Notes under the pieces: generated by a model | What the model was told of the DNA's origin: nothing | What the model saw: only the letters and a program-made list of their open reading frames with translations | Databases searched by the model: none | Origin: Talinum fruticosum | Lineage: Eukaryota > Streptophyta > Magnoliopsida > Caryophyllales > Talinaceae | Reading direction: 5' to 3' | DNA: 64,000 bases | Assembly: GCA_021018815.1 (NCBI GenBank) | Contig: JAITYX010000003.1 | Span: 7,252,501-7,316,500, forward strand | Position numbers and translations under genes: made by a program | In this document: piece after piece, positions 45,332 to 57,799 of the stretch | Layout: every line of letters starts with the position of its first letter | How positions within the stretch are numbered: position 1 is the first letter of the stretch

Positions 45332-45719
45332 AGGTGGCTGTCAGGGCGTCGTCGAGGCTGAAAAAGCCTTCGATTTTGCACCGAAAGTCTCGGTTTTTTA
45401 TTTTTTTATTTTTTGCCCTTGTTGGGCCGTTAATAGGTTGAATTCGACCGTGCGGGACTCTTATGATATTTCTATCTATGGTATATAGATTTGCTTAATG
45501 GAGCTTCTGCAAGTGCTACGGACTCCTGTGGATGTGGCACGTATCCGGCGATACACTTTTGTTAGTGGAAGCGGTTAGAGGTGGTAGTTGACCTCTCGGC
45601 CTCTTGGTGGGAGGATTGGTGTAAAAACCATCCTAATACCATTGAATGGTACGTTAAATAATGGAAAGTGTCCCAATTTAGGACACATACCGGACAACAA
45701 CCCTTGGTATGATTGTTGG
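45332..45719. other. Unassigned Tat A sequence between SIRE block and integrase
   Basis: No clear gene. A plus-strand stretch near 45332-45390 could be the end of the antisense DUF7745-like gene, but the match is too weak to claim. Confidence 0.4.
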
Positions 45720-46793
45720 GACTAAAAACTAGTACTTATTACTTCCCCGATCATGTGTTGCGGCAAATGAGATGAGGGCAAGCTATCCTTCATCTGGACT
45801 ATGTTTGGCCTATTATCTTCAAATTGTTCAAAGGTTTTGGTAGTTCTTGGCGAGTGAAATCCTAGCTCGAATATTGGATGAACCAGCTGAAGTCTGTTGA
45901 AACTTGTAGACAAGCACACCACTACGGTTTTTGCATCACTTTCTTGTTGAACGCTCTAGATATACGTGCCTGGTATATTTGGACATTATGTCGGGCATTG
46001 AAGTGCCTTTCATCCAGCAACAATAACTCTTCGTAGCGTGCTCTAGCCCATTCACGCTCGGGAATCGGCTTTCAACAATGATTCGTGACGAGGGGATGGA
46101 AATTTCTATTGGAAGGACTACTTCCATGCTATACATTAGGGAGTAAGGTGTTGCTCCCGAAGAGGTCATAATGGAGTTCCGATAGCCCCATAAAGCGAAG
46201 GGCAACTTATCAAGCCAATGCTTATGGCTAACGACCATCTTTTCCACTATTTTGGGAATACTTTTGTTGGGGGCCTCAACTGCTCCATTGGTCGAGAGGA
46301 CGATATGGAGAAGATTTACGGTGTTTTATCTTGTACTTTTCCAATAGGTCTGCTACTTCCTTCTTGAAGTGGCTACCATGGTCATTAATTAATTCATGGG
46401 GTACCCCATATCGACAAATGATATTCGAGTAATGAGCTTCCCTACCGCTTGGATGTCAACATCGCGTAAGAGGCTACTTCAACCCACTTAGTAAAGTAGT
46501 CAATTGGTACTAACACAAATTCATGACCATCCATTCCTATAGGGGTCGCTTTGCCAATAATATCAATCCCCAAACCAAGAATGGCTAGGGTGATGCAATT
46601 GTCATGAAAAGCGATGGTGGCTGGTGCTTGTAAATTTGCGTACACCGACACTTGTGGCATTTCTTAATGAATTCATGGCAATATATTGCCATGGTTGACA
46701 AGTAGTATCCAAGCCTCTGAAGTTTTTGAACTAACATATTTCCATTCATATGAGTGTGGCGCTCGAATTTTTGGATGACTAAAGTTGCCACCT
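45720..46793 (-). pseudogene. Tat-type integrase of Tat A
   Basis: From the N-terminus: zinc region with HMNGNMLVQKLQRLGYY and CHKCRC (46585-46793), then the core with LGIDIIGKATP and FVLVPIDYFTKWVEVASY (46442-46560). The catalytic Glu context NGAVEA is near 46276. The C-terminal part has HKHWLDKLPFALWGYR and ATPYSLMYSMEVVLPIEI (45936-46247). It is cut at 46794 by the LTR of Tat B; RNase H, RT, protease and gag of this copy are not in the window. Confidence 0.83.
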
Positions 46794-48851
46794 TGTTATG
46801 ACCCAAACAAGGATAGGGTTTTCAATAAAACAATTTTGAAATTATAGTTTTTCCGAAAAGAAAAAAAAAAGAAAGGTTGACTCCTTTGCCCAAAAGGCGA
46901 AAACAATATAAAAGACTGATTTGAGAACCGGGGTTTTGGTTAGGAAGCACGAACGTCGAGGACTCACCATTCCCTCTATTCTAAGAATGGGTTCCTACTA
47001 ATATATTAATATCCTTTTTAGACATCATGAATTTTGATTAACATAGATTCACAAAATAGATCCACAAAAGAAGAGCATAAAAGAAAAACACATCATTATA
47101 CTCGTAAGCATACACATGCAAGCATACGAATGGAAAACATAGGGCCAATAGACTCGATGTATGGTGGGTTTGCATTCGGATGAGAGCCAAATTGCTCTAC
47201 GTACCGATCATCATAGGACTTGGATCTACTCTCCGATCAAAACCCCATGTAGTTCTAGCAACGATTCCGTCACGACTCTTGTGAGTTCCATTGGGGAGAG
47301 TTAGGGATCATTTCCCTATTTCATGGTCATGTTAAAAGACTTTAGAGATGACTCATTCCTATAGTCAAGTCAATCCAGTTGAGAATAGAGAGAGTGACTC
47401 GGGGTCTTAACTCTATTACTCAAGGCGATTAGTGAACGGATAGGTGGATTGACTCAAGTATAGGCATGACTATAAGGATTAGATCTTTTACCATTCCCAT
47501 TTAAAGCGAGAAAACAATTCCTTGGGTATGAAGCGGAATGGATATTTTTGTGGAATTAGTGGGTCGGTGTTTTATGACTAATGGTTCTCAAAGATTCGAG
47601 ATGGAATCCCCGCCGATGGCCTACCGCCAAACAAAAGGATACGATCGGCGATTCGGTCATATCCGATACCAAAATAATCCACTAGGATAATGTTAAAATT
47701 GTGAAGGGTGCTTAAATTGAAGTGGATGTGGATCACCCTAAAGATCAGATATGAACAAATTTCTAATTAAGGCCTCAAGTTTGATGAAAGGTCGGGACCA
47801 TACATCAAAGAATATGTCGACCCTAAGGACAAGCATGCAAACATATATAAGACACGCCTGGTTGCGTCTAATAATCGCCATTCGATATTTAGTCAAACAT
47901 TGTTATGACTCACGATTAAGGTCAAGATGATCATAAAGGGGCAATTATGATTGTCGTCTTCCCTATTCATGGGTCATACTTCAATTTTGGCAACAACACT
48001 AATTAGCGATCTTACACGGTTCATTTTATTATTTTTGATCAAGTTGATTATATTGTGATGAATTGGCTAAGACATGCTTGAAATAAATATTCTCATTATT
48101 CACACTTTGGAACTAGTGGTTTTACAAGTACCAGATTATTACAATATAATGAACAAAATGAAATATACAAGGTTTTCCTAAACATAAGAAATCTAAAAAG
48201 AACGTAAATAAAATTCGTCAACACCACGGAGATGAGAAGTGCTCATGATTCAACTTCTTGATGGATCCTTGGCTTGCGTTATGATGAACAATGACAAAGT
48301 CCCGAGTATTTATTTTATTGAAAGACATAATTAGTTGATTTTTTAAAATCACATTTTGAAAGAGAAATCCTGAAACTAAGTAAGATGAGCGTAAAAAATA
48401 TGAAGAAAATTTATACAGTTGGAAAACTTCATAAGAAGACTAAGATATAAAATTTTATCTTTTTAGAAGCTTTCAAATTGATTTAATAAAGTCTTAAAGT
48501 TATACTTCTTGCACCCCACTTGCCATAATGATTGCGGATTTCAAAAAATTATAACTTTTTCGAGGAAGATCCTATCAAGGTGATTTTAAAGCCTAAAGTT
48601 TTATATTTAAGTCTAGTTTCAATGGTAAAAATGCAAGAAAATAAATTCCTTAACATGTAAAATGGATAAGTCAAAAACATAGGTGATAATCTGATTTATA
48701 ACATTACGGATAGTGGGGTATTCATTTATTTATTAAAAATAAAATAAGTCCTATATTATGAAACTGTACAAAATTAATTAACTAGACATAATAAGGAACC
48801 ACTGTGAGTTTTGGTATAATTTTAAAAGCATTTAAAGATATTTTAACAGAT

Positions 48852-48856
<5 letters not shown>

Positions 48857-48906
<50 letters not shown>
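48857..48906. repeat. TA dinucleotide repeat
   Basis: About 24 TA units lie in the Tat B LTR. Confidence 0.95.
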
Positions 48907-48909
<3 letters not shown>

Positions 48910-49607
48910 CGATCTTGGCATCTGTAGAAATTAGAGCTTTGCAATGTTGACTTTAATAAATCATATCTCTCTAACTATAAAGAGTTAGAAGACAAAATTT
49001 ACCAACTTAGAAAGATTAGGAAGTGTATTTTCTTTCTTATGCAGGACATTTTTCTAGAAAAATCGGTTAGATTATGAAAAATTAGAAAAGCAGCGATGGT
49101 GCCTTTTTTCGGACTGATTAGACCTTCCATAAGAAAAATATTGTATAAATAGCTCGGGACTTGGATTTGGGTTAATGACCACTTTCTGAAAAGCTCTTTC
49201 ATTACTCCATTGAACGACATAAAAATAAAAAATTTTGGAACCAAAATTGTTCCACTAAAGTGCCCTAGAAATACATACAACATTCCGATTTGGACTACTT
49301 TACTCCAAGTTATTATCCGTCATGTTCAATCATGACTTAGCCCTTTTATTTTTTTATTTTTCAAGTATTACGAGAGAGAATAAAGGTGAAGAAGATGAGA
49401 AATAGAAAATAACACCCAATTTTGCTGTCAACTCTCGGATCTCACCGGTCACTCCCGAAGAAAGGAAAACTAGTGTTTCACCTTAATAGGGGAACGACCG
49501 CACAAGCGCTAAATGGACGATAGGTAAAACCCGGGGGCCAAAACCAACCCGGAACTTGCCTAGCCCAAAAGAGACAAGGAAACAACGAAATGTTAGTAGC
49601 AATAAAT

Positions 49608-49608
49608 G

Positions 49609-49685
<77 letters not shown>
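49608..49685. repeat. TAA/ATA trinucleotide repeat
   Basis: About 25 perfect AAT units followed by degenerate AAT-rich sequence to about 49830, in the Tat B LTR. Confidence 0.95.
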
Positions 49686-49686
<1 letters not shown>

Positions 49687-50639
49687 GTAAAGTTAGTAAT
49701 AATAAAAACAATAAAAATAATGATAATAAAGTTAGTAGTAACAATATTAATAAATGAAAGTAAATAAACAATAACAATAATCATGGAGAAGTTAGTAGTT
49801 AAAAAAAAAAGAATAATAAGAATAAATAAATAAATGGGTAGGCAAAAGAAAATAGAGGAAAGTAAGAAAGAAGAAAATGTCATGTATGTGCATACTTATT
49901 CATCATGAAATGAAAGAAGATAAGAGTAGAGAGAAAGAAAATGTAATCTCATTAAACTTAAAAAGTGATAATAAGAAAAATTACCCTCTTGTTTCTAGAG
50001 ATGAAAAAGATATTTTGGCCAACTTAAAAGGAAGCTTGATTTGTTCATGATTAAAAAAGATTAGAAAGATTAACTTAAACTTAATCAACTCTCGATGGAG
50101 TTAATTCTTAGTTAATCAAGCCACTCCAAAAAACCAAGCCCCTCGAGAAGTGAAGAGAGGGGTATTTATGAAAGAAGTAAGGGGATCACCCAAACTCTAA
50201 AAATAAATAATAATTGAATGGTAAAAATTTAAATGAAATAAAATAAAATAATAAAGGCTATAACAAAAAAAAGACAAAAAAAAAAGAGTATGGAGGGGAG
50301 GGAGCACAACGGTTATTCATAGAAGAAGATAAGAAATGAAGTTGAGGTTAGAAAAATGGCAAAAAACAATAAAATCCCTTTTCATTTTTTCCTTTTTCTT
50401 TGTAATTTTCTTGGTGGGGGTGGGGGTGGGGGCGTGGCCTGTAGCCATGTCTCCTGCCTGAATCTTTTTTGCCTTTTTTTTGTTATTTTCTTGGTGTATT
50501 TAGGTTCTTTGGGGCCTTTTTTTTTACAATTTGATTTTTGTGTTTTATATGTTTGGTATATTTTTGTTTATTTACTAAAAAAATTAATATTAGTAATAAA
50601 AATCTTAAATATATAAGAGTCAAAATTTGGTGTTTACTG

Positions 50640-50653
50640 ATTGCCCCTCATTG
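50640..50653 (-). promoter_or_regulatory. Polypurine tract of Tat B
   Basis: On the minus strand TCAATGAGGGGCAAT lies just before the LTR. GAGGGGCA corresponds to GTGGGGGC of Tat A. Confidence 0.65.
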
Positions 50654-50811
50654 ATTGAGCTTTAACAAAGGTGATGATCAACGTCATAAGAGACAAATAA
50701 TTTAATTTAGATATAGAAAAAACAATGGGACTGGATCACATTATTTAGTGTTGCAACATGCATTCGGATCGGATAAATGAGGCTAAGATAACTCTAAATT
50801 GATTTGGTACA

Positions 50812-51255
50812 ATTCAGGGTCGGAAGTAACTCGAGTTTATTAGAATGAAACTCGGGGTCGGCGTAACTTTGAGTCAAATAGATACGACTCGGGGTCAAAA
50901 TAATTATAGATTAATTAAACATGACTCGGGGTCAAAATAATTCTTATTTGCGTTTGACTCAAGGTCAAAGAATGACTTTGGGTTAATTAAATATGACTCA
51001 AGGTCGAAATAATTCTGGATTACATTTGACTTAGGGTCAAGAATAACTCTAGATTACGTTTGACTCAGGGTCAAAAATAACTCTGGGTTAATTAAATATG
51101 ACTCAAGGTCGAAATAATTTTGGATTGTGTTTGGCTCAAGGCCAAAAATAACTCAGGGTCAAAAAATTCTTGTGGATTACGTTTGACTTAGGGCCAAAAA
51201 TATATGACTCGAGTCAAAATAATCATGGATTGCGTTTGACTCGGGGTCAACAAAT
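50812..51255. repeat. Degenerate minisatellite, 33-39 bp unit
   Basis: About 12 units start with GACTCGGGGTCAAAATAA or GACTCAAGGTCGAAATAA. Two unit types alternate in part: about 33 bp ending GGATTACGTTT and about 38 bp ending TTAATTAAATAT. The array lies right behind the polypurine tract, in the 3' untranslated part of Tat B. Tandem repeats in this place are known from Tat/Ogre elements and can seed satellites. The spacer-like parts are not unique, which excludes a CRISPR array. Confidence 0.85.
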
Positions 51256-51829
51256 GTGCATGATGATGGTGAAATCATAAAATTCAGTTTGAAAATACGG
51301 ACACTTGGATGCGAACAATATTTGAAGATCACGTACTTAGTCTGTGTAATGAGTTCGAGTGAGTTTGATTGGCGCTCTATTTTTTGAAAAAATAGTTAGC
51401 TGAGCATCTTAAAAGGAAATGCATCAATATAACTTACACGATACATATAGTCACATGACAGGTAAGAGGATATTTCATATGTTTTTTCTTCGGTAGATAA
51501 AAGGGTATTTTTACAATGGATAAAGTGATGAGTTGCTTACATTTGTACGCTAGATCAAAGAGTGTTTCACTTGCTTTTGTATAACGGGTCAAGGTGTGCG
51601 CTGCATGCATTTGTACGCTGGATAAAAGGGTTTTGTGTAATGGACAAACGAAGTTTTTGCAATGTGTGGAATTGCAAGATGAATTGAAGAGTATGCAAAG
51701 ATTTCCTTACTTATAAATTAGGTGCTTGAAGTCGTCGTAATCGGATGCACCAAAGAAATATAATCTGCTTATTTTTTCCTCTTATATCTTTCTAAAAGAA
51801 CTCTTTGAAAAATAGATCTCGGGAATGAT

Positions 51830-54800
51830 GTTGATAATCAATATAAGCGAAGGCTAAAGGAGATGATGAACTCTTTTAGGTATAAGAGGACCTCGGCGTC
51901 TCGTTGCTTTATTGAAAACATGAAATCTATGTTAAGTGTGTAGCATTAATTGGTCTCTTATTCATTCTTGTATACCATATTAGGATGCGAGATAGACATG
52001 TGTTTAGATTTGGGGAAGAAGAAATGTGCCCTTTAGTGGAAGAAATTGAAATGATTCTAGGGTTAAACTCTAACAGTCATTTTATTGTCCCTAGGGCTAT
52101 CATGGATAAGCAATAGGAGTTGGCGGGGTACTTGGGGTTCCTAGGAATTTTTATGGGAACTATGTGCATGAAAATTAAAGGTTTGCTTGTTGGAGAGACT
52201 GAGTCACCCTAGAGGGGGTGAATAGGGTGATGAGGAAATTTTAAGAATAAATGGAAGATTAAAGTTTAAAACAAACTTTGAGGTCTGTCTGAGTCTAGAT
52301 TGGACTCGGAAAAGTATGAATTTAGAATTTACGTGAAAACCCTCCCGGGGCAGAAAACCACAGCCAGTGCTAATCCAAGCACCAAGTCAAATCCCCTATT
52401 TTGAATCTACAAAATATAGTAGACAGACTCAACCAGAATTGCTCCCTTAGCCAATTCCTTATAAGGTTTTCCTAGACTCGAAATTCCCTTGTCCGATCTA
52501 GTACTTCCTAACCGAGGTAACCTTTACAGCTAGGGACAACCGAGCTAAGTTAACCCTTGCAGCTCAATCAAGGGACCTTACTCAGAAAGTAAGAAGAGAA
52601 GTTATGACTGATTATAAGACCTTACAACTCGGAAAGAAGTTAAGTACGAGTTGGAGTTGTAAGTAGAAGATTGAATATGAATACAAAGACTTTTGCTTAA
52701 GTATGTGTATTGACAACGGTTCCAGCAATTTTCAAGTCTTGAGATTTGGCTTCTATTTATAGATGACCAAGTAGCTTATCCGTCGTGACTAACTTCGATT
52801 AGAAGTCCTCTGTGACCGTTGTACCGGTTCTTTTGAGTCGCTCGGAAAAGATCCGTTGAGATGTGAACGTTGTGCAACGGCTCTTGACTCCATAGGATGT
52901 CCCTATCCACTGGTGGTGTCCGAAAAGTAAGGTAAAAACTACTGTTGAGCTTAGTGTTGAAGATTTCCAGTTTTGGAAACAGCACAACCCCGACATAGTG
53001 TCCGGGCCTAGATCAGATTTACAAAGGCTTTGTCTGCTGGTGATTTGACATCTTGAAGCCGGTTAGTTTTGTAATTCAAAAATAGGATAACCTCGTTCAA
53101 ATAACCTAGAAAAGTAAATCAATTTTGGTTCTCAATGTATAGAATACTTTGGTCCAAGATTAGAGCTAATAATTTAATTACGATAATTAAGTATATAATT
53201 ATCCGAGTCGAAAGAAGTGGAATTTTCTGAGTCTAATATTCATTACACTCAAATTTCATCCGAGCCAGTCAGGAGAAAGATCAAGTTAGATAAAGAATAT
53301 CGGAATAAAAATACTTGATCTTGACAAATATAGTTCAAACAAAACAAGCTTACTAGAAGAGATGAATTAATGCTCGTAATTCACCCGAACTTGGAATATG
53401 AATTCGGACTCGAGTTTAAGCGAGTTAAAGCGAGTATTTGAACATGGTATATATCTGAGTGTTGTCCGAATGACTCGGAACTACAAATGTGAAAAGATGA
53501 GCAAGAGTATACTTTCCGAGTCGATCGAAACAAATGAAAACTTATGCAGTAGTTTTTGTAACACTCGAAAAGGTTCCGTATCACTCGGAATAGTTTCTAT
53601 AGCACTTAGAATGATTTGAAATCAAAACTTACAAGGCATGAAGTTTATACCTGATCTTTTGATAGTACTCAGAATGTTATACATGCAAAGTCCGAGTCTT
53701 CAAAAATGATATTCTATTAGTGAATGTTCGGAAGGATTTATGCCTACCTGTAGGAGTTTCTGCGAGATAGAATATAAAGAAAGTAGGGAAAATGCTTTGG
53801 GGTCTTATTGTTTAGTGGAAAAGTTAGGATGTATAGTTTGAGATGTCTCAGCTTGGTTGTTCCTCTTAGGAGAGAAGGTAGATTGGATCCTATTGTACTA
53901 GGAGAGACCTTGCTTGGAATGGACGCATGTGTAAGGGGAAACTCTTTCGTCAAGGGTTACCCCTTACTGGTGTATATGTGGCTTAGTGAAAAGTTTAAAT
54001 TAGTAAAGCCCCCAAAACTCCCTACCTTCCAAAACATTTTCTTAGTAGAAGGAAGTCTCAAAAATTTTGGCCATTGAATCATTGGGTTTTTGGCAGTCAA
54101 TGTTTGATATGGAAGACGTTGAATGGCTCAGTATTCATTTGAATATAAGTAAGGTAATCATCACCACTGGGCCATATAATGGAGTAGTCTTACTAGCGTT
54201 GAACTATATCACGTTTTATTATCCTTAGAAAGTAATTCGCCAAGTTGGGCATCACCAAATGATGCTCCAGTTGCCTACCAAGAAATGCCACAACAAGGCC
54301 ATTGTTGGCTCAGATTTCCAAGACCTCCATTCGATTTGGCATGAAAGGAAGGTCCTCCCCGCTCCTATTGACAAGATAATGGATACATCCTATCGTCCTT
54401 GGCTTCTCGGAGATCTAGCTGCTGGTGGTTATACATTAGCTGAACAACAAAGGAGATGTGACCATGACGCAAGTCCTTTGGATCGGGTAGTAGCTATTTG
54501 GGTTTTACTCATACAAGGTCCGGGTGGGATTAACTTTTCCCGAGAAGATGATCAGCGTGTATGCTAGTAATTGTAGTAGATTTTCATAATGTATCTTTGT
54601 ACTTAATATAATGGCTCTTAAAGTCCTAAGTTATGCATGGCTATTACAGACGCTATGTAATAAATGACTCTTAAAGCCTTTAGGTTATGCAGGACTATTA
54701 GAGTTCGAGGCAATAAATGGCTCTTAAAGCCTTAAATCATTAATGAAGGTTATTATTGTTATTTGTTGTTTTATTTATTCACTTTTACGTCGTTTCGCGG

Positions 54801-55250
54801 TTAATATTATACATATATGCTGAAATTTTTTTTTTTAGAGAGTAAATAGTGAAAATATAAATCTTACCATTTAACATGTTGAGTTTATCTTTGTTGACGT
54901 GATTTTTATGCATGCACATAAGTATTTTACCTCCACATTTAGGTCTCAGTAGAATTATGATTTTCCTTATAGTTTGGATGCAAACTAATATTATATGCAT
55001 GTTGTGGAGTTTCTAGTGAACAATGAATGGAAACTTTTAGACTGAGTTGCTTAACTCTTGTTTGAGAATTATTTGCCTCTATATGAATGCTATAATAGTT
55101 TTTTATATTGATCTAAAATGTGCTATTTTAATGCCTAGAAGGCTGAAGATTTTCTTGAACAACCTCCCATAGATGACCCACGGAGAAAAAAGCAGAAGAG
55201 ACAAGAATTAAAAGAAAATAAATAAGAAAAGAAAGCTTTGGAGTTGATGT
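51830..55250 (+). pseudogene. DUF7745-like gene, antisense in Tat B, split by a solo LTR
   Basis: The first part (51860-52170) has MRDRHVFRFGEEEMCPLVEE and IEMILGL. A solo SIRE LTR (52176-53702) splits it. Past the LTR, 53790-54075 reads VLGETLLGMDACVRGNSF, KGYPLLVYMWLSEKF. Then 54190-54567 has TFYYP, RQVGHHQMMLQLP and YRPWLLGDLAAGG. The likely last exon at 55137-55215 begins after an AG with KAEDFLEQPPIDDPRRKKQ, a basic end. This order is that of the plant DUF7745 family as I recall it; the function is unknown. Frames change several times, so it is a pseudogene unless spliced. Confidence 0.6.
52176..53702 (-). repeat. Solo SIRE LTR with perfect target duplication
   Basis: This 1,527-bp LTR (TAAAGGTTTGC to GAGTCTTCA) is flanked by AAAAT at 52171-52175 and 53703-53707. 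No primer site or polypurine tract adjoins it, so it is a solo LTR. The host reading frame is interrupted exactly at the duplication. Confidence 0.95.
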
Positions 55251-55746
55251 CACACAACACAGGTGACCCTATGGCCATGGGGAAGCCCGTGGTGGCTGCC
55301 GAACGAGGACTCAACAACCGTGGTAACCCCGGAGGCGGTGGGGCTGCCTGTGGTGGTCCCCAGAACCTCCCACTGCCTATGGGGAGGCCTGGGGTGCTTG
55401 ATAGTCTTGCGTAGGGAAGCAATTTGACCTTTAAAATGTGGTCTTGAGACTCACCAAATAATACATGTAAAGAACTGAAATTAATAATGACCATAATACA
55501 AGGTGAAAAGTGATTTGATCACTTCGGTGAAGAAAATGCAGATCATTTGAGTTTTAATTCATTATGGTATTTTTTAATTAAGAGTGGAGTAAGGTAAGAT
55601 TTTATTCTTGTATGCGATTCAATTACTAATATCATTATTAATTAATTATGATTTCTATTATGTATATGAAGTAAAATGACGACCCTACTCGAGGCCCGGG
55701 GCATGCCGTGTATATTTTTCGATTAATTTATTTTACTCATATTATT

Positions 55747-55749
<3 letters not shown>

Positions 55750-55789
<40 letters not shown>
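55750..55789. repeat. TA dinucleotide repeat
   Basis: About 19 TA units lie between the end of the antisense gene and the end of Tat B pol. Confidence 0.95.
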
Positions 55790-55790
<1 letters not shown>

Positions 55791-55896
55791 ATTACTATGG
55801 AATAAAAGTTTCATCACATGACACGTGCATATCTATTCATCGAAAATGCGGGCAATCCCTTCCATCAAAACAGGGAAATTATATGAAGAAAATCTA

Positions 55897-57036
55897 CTAC
55901 ACATAGAATTTCTTGAGTTGGTCGAGATCGGTAAAATTGGAGAACTCATTCCCATCCGGATCGATAAGCTTGACCGCACCTGTGGTAGTAATCTCCTTGA
56001 CCAAATATGTTCCATACCAATTAGGGCAGAACTTCCCCTAGGATCATGAAGTGGGGCACGACTTTCCTTCATCACAAGGTCGCCCACCTAAATGCTCCTT
56101 GCTCGGACCTTCTTGTTGAAAGCTCGTGCTATACATTTCGATATCCTTGGATGTGATGTAAGGCTGCTAGTCTTCGTTCATCTACAAATGCCAACTGTTC
56201 ATACCATGCTTGATACCATTGATCTTTTAGGAGTTCACTTATAGCCATAACCCTTAACGATTGTATTTCCACCTCAATTGGCAACATAGGCTCCATACCG
56301 TAAACCAAAGCATATGGTGTAGCATCGATCAGCTTACGAATTGAAGATCCGTACCTCGAAGAGCATAAGGGGTCTTTTTGACCACTCTCTTGTCGTTTTA
56401 GTCATTTTGGACAGGATATTGTGAATTGTTCGGTTGGGAGCCTCAACTCGCCCCATTGGTTTGCGGGCGATAAGGAGATGATTGATGATGCTTGATTTTG
56501 TACTTTTGCAAGGTTCGTTTCAATTCTCCTTCAAATTGTGAACCATTATCCGAAATCATCTCAAAAGGGACCCCATATCTACAAATGATGTTGTTAATAA
56601 CAAAGTTGGCTACTTGTTTTGCCCCTAGCTTGGAAAAAGAAGCGGCTGTAACCCACTTAGAAAAGTAATCTACTACTACAAAGATATATTGATGACGGCT
56701 AGAGGCTTTTGGCTTGATTTGCCCGATGATGTCGATTCCCCAAGTGGAAAAAGGCCAAGGGGACGTGAGATTATGAAGCTCAACCGGCGGCATGTGTTTA
56801 AGATTGGCAAACATCCGACATTTTTTGCAAGATAGAACAAGCTTAAAACAATCAAGTTCCATGGTCATCCAATAATAACCAAATCGAAGAATCTTCTTGG
56901 TAAGCATTCTTCCATTCATATGTGGTCCACATTCTCCACCGTGAATTTTTTCCATAATCCGTTTTACCTCCTTCTCACTAATACAAAGCTGTAGTGTGCC
57001 ATAAAGCATCCTATGATATAAGGTACCTCTATGCAT
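55897..57036 (-). pseudogene. Tat-type integrase of Tat B
   Basis: The zinc region (HGGECGPHMNGRMLTKKILR and CKKCRMFA) and core (WGIDIIGQIKP, VVVDYFSKWVTAASF, MISDNGSQFEG) are open at 56443-57036. The catalytic Asp residues are present; the Glu (VEA) lies just past a one-base insertion near 56445. The C-terminal part at 56087-56440 is broken. The end block GDLVMKESRAPLHDPRG at 56040-56087 and QLKKFYV, with a stop at 55897-55899, closes pol. It is the best preserved Tat domain in the window. Confidence 0.88.
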
Positions 57037-57327
57037 GGTAAATGGAGCAGCCAGGCATCCGATTGCTAGTTGATCCTTCTTAGAACTCTTGTCAGGATAC
57101 TCTCTACTCTCGAGGTATCATTGAATATCAATAAACCAGGGATCATCACCTTCTTCAATAGTTGTGTCAATATTGTTGCATCGTACAACTAGATGTTGTT
57201 GTTCTTTAATTGTCACGGATTATACCCTAACTCCGGGTTCTCATTTCAATGTAGACGCTATGGTGGCCAAAGCATCAATAAAGTGGTTTTGTTCTTGAGG
57301 AAGGTGTTGGAAATTAATTTCCTCGAA

Positions 57328-57560
57328 CTATGAGACTAGCTGTTGATGGTAATCCGAATATGCATGGAGTCGCTCATCTTTGACCTTCCACTCCCTAATA
57401 GTTTGCGATATGATCAGGTTAGAATCTCCATAAACTATTAAGTGCTTAGCACCAGCTGCCAAAGCGGCCTTCACTCCATAAACACAGGCTTCATATTCTA
57501 CGAGTATTGTTCGTAGTGAAAAAGGCAAGTTTTACAAGCAAAAGCAGCATGTATCCCATC
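57328..57560 (-). pseudogene. Second RNase H domain of Tat B
   Basis: The stretch reads ILVEYEACVYGVKAALAAG, HLIVYGDSNLIISQ and EWKVKDERL. The GDS motif and the preceding EYEA Glu fit the extra archaeal-type RNase H of Tat elements, which lies between RT and integrase. Confidence 0.8.
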
Positions 57561-57799
57561 GGAATCCACTAGTAGAACTCCGACACCATTACCCTTTCTA
57601 TTCGATGCACCGTCAAAATACATTTTCCAACGTGCAACCTCAATTTTGTAGCTATGCGGATCAGGAAATTCATCTATAAATTAATCTCCAAACATAGGTG
57701 CCTCTGCTCGCTCATCTCGCAATGGTTCTTCCTTTAACTGATTTTTGAGTAATACAATGAATATCAAATTCAGAGAGTGGAGCATGCCACCTGGCCAAC

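Larger units (their letters stand above)
46794..50639 (-). repeat. Long 3' LTR of Tat B
   Basis: The left end TGTTATGACCC starts exactly where Tat A integrase stops. The right end lies at a polypurine tract and its GGTGTTTAC resembles the ends of the other Tat LTRs. A TATA-like CATAAATAC (minus strand) lies near 50161-50170. At about 3.85 kb it is twice the size of the Tat A LTR, in the range of Ogre LTRs. It has no coding content; the long Leu/Ile frames at 49478-49883 are microsatellite artefacts. The inner structure could hide further insertions. Confidence 0.55.

Noticed and set aside
49478..49883. Long Leu-rich and Ile-rich minus-strand open frames that look like membrane proteins
   Set aside because: They are translations of an AAT microsatellite and its degenerate flank.
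50812..51255. CRISPR-like array
   Set aside because: Units are degenerate tandem repeats without constant repeat plus unique spacers, and the DNA is plant retrotransposon sequence.
55135..55494. 119-codon minus-strand Pro/Gly-rich frame as a gene
   Set aside because: The plus strand in this place continues the DUF7745-like gene with a basic end and an intron acceptor; the minus frame looks like its shadow.
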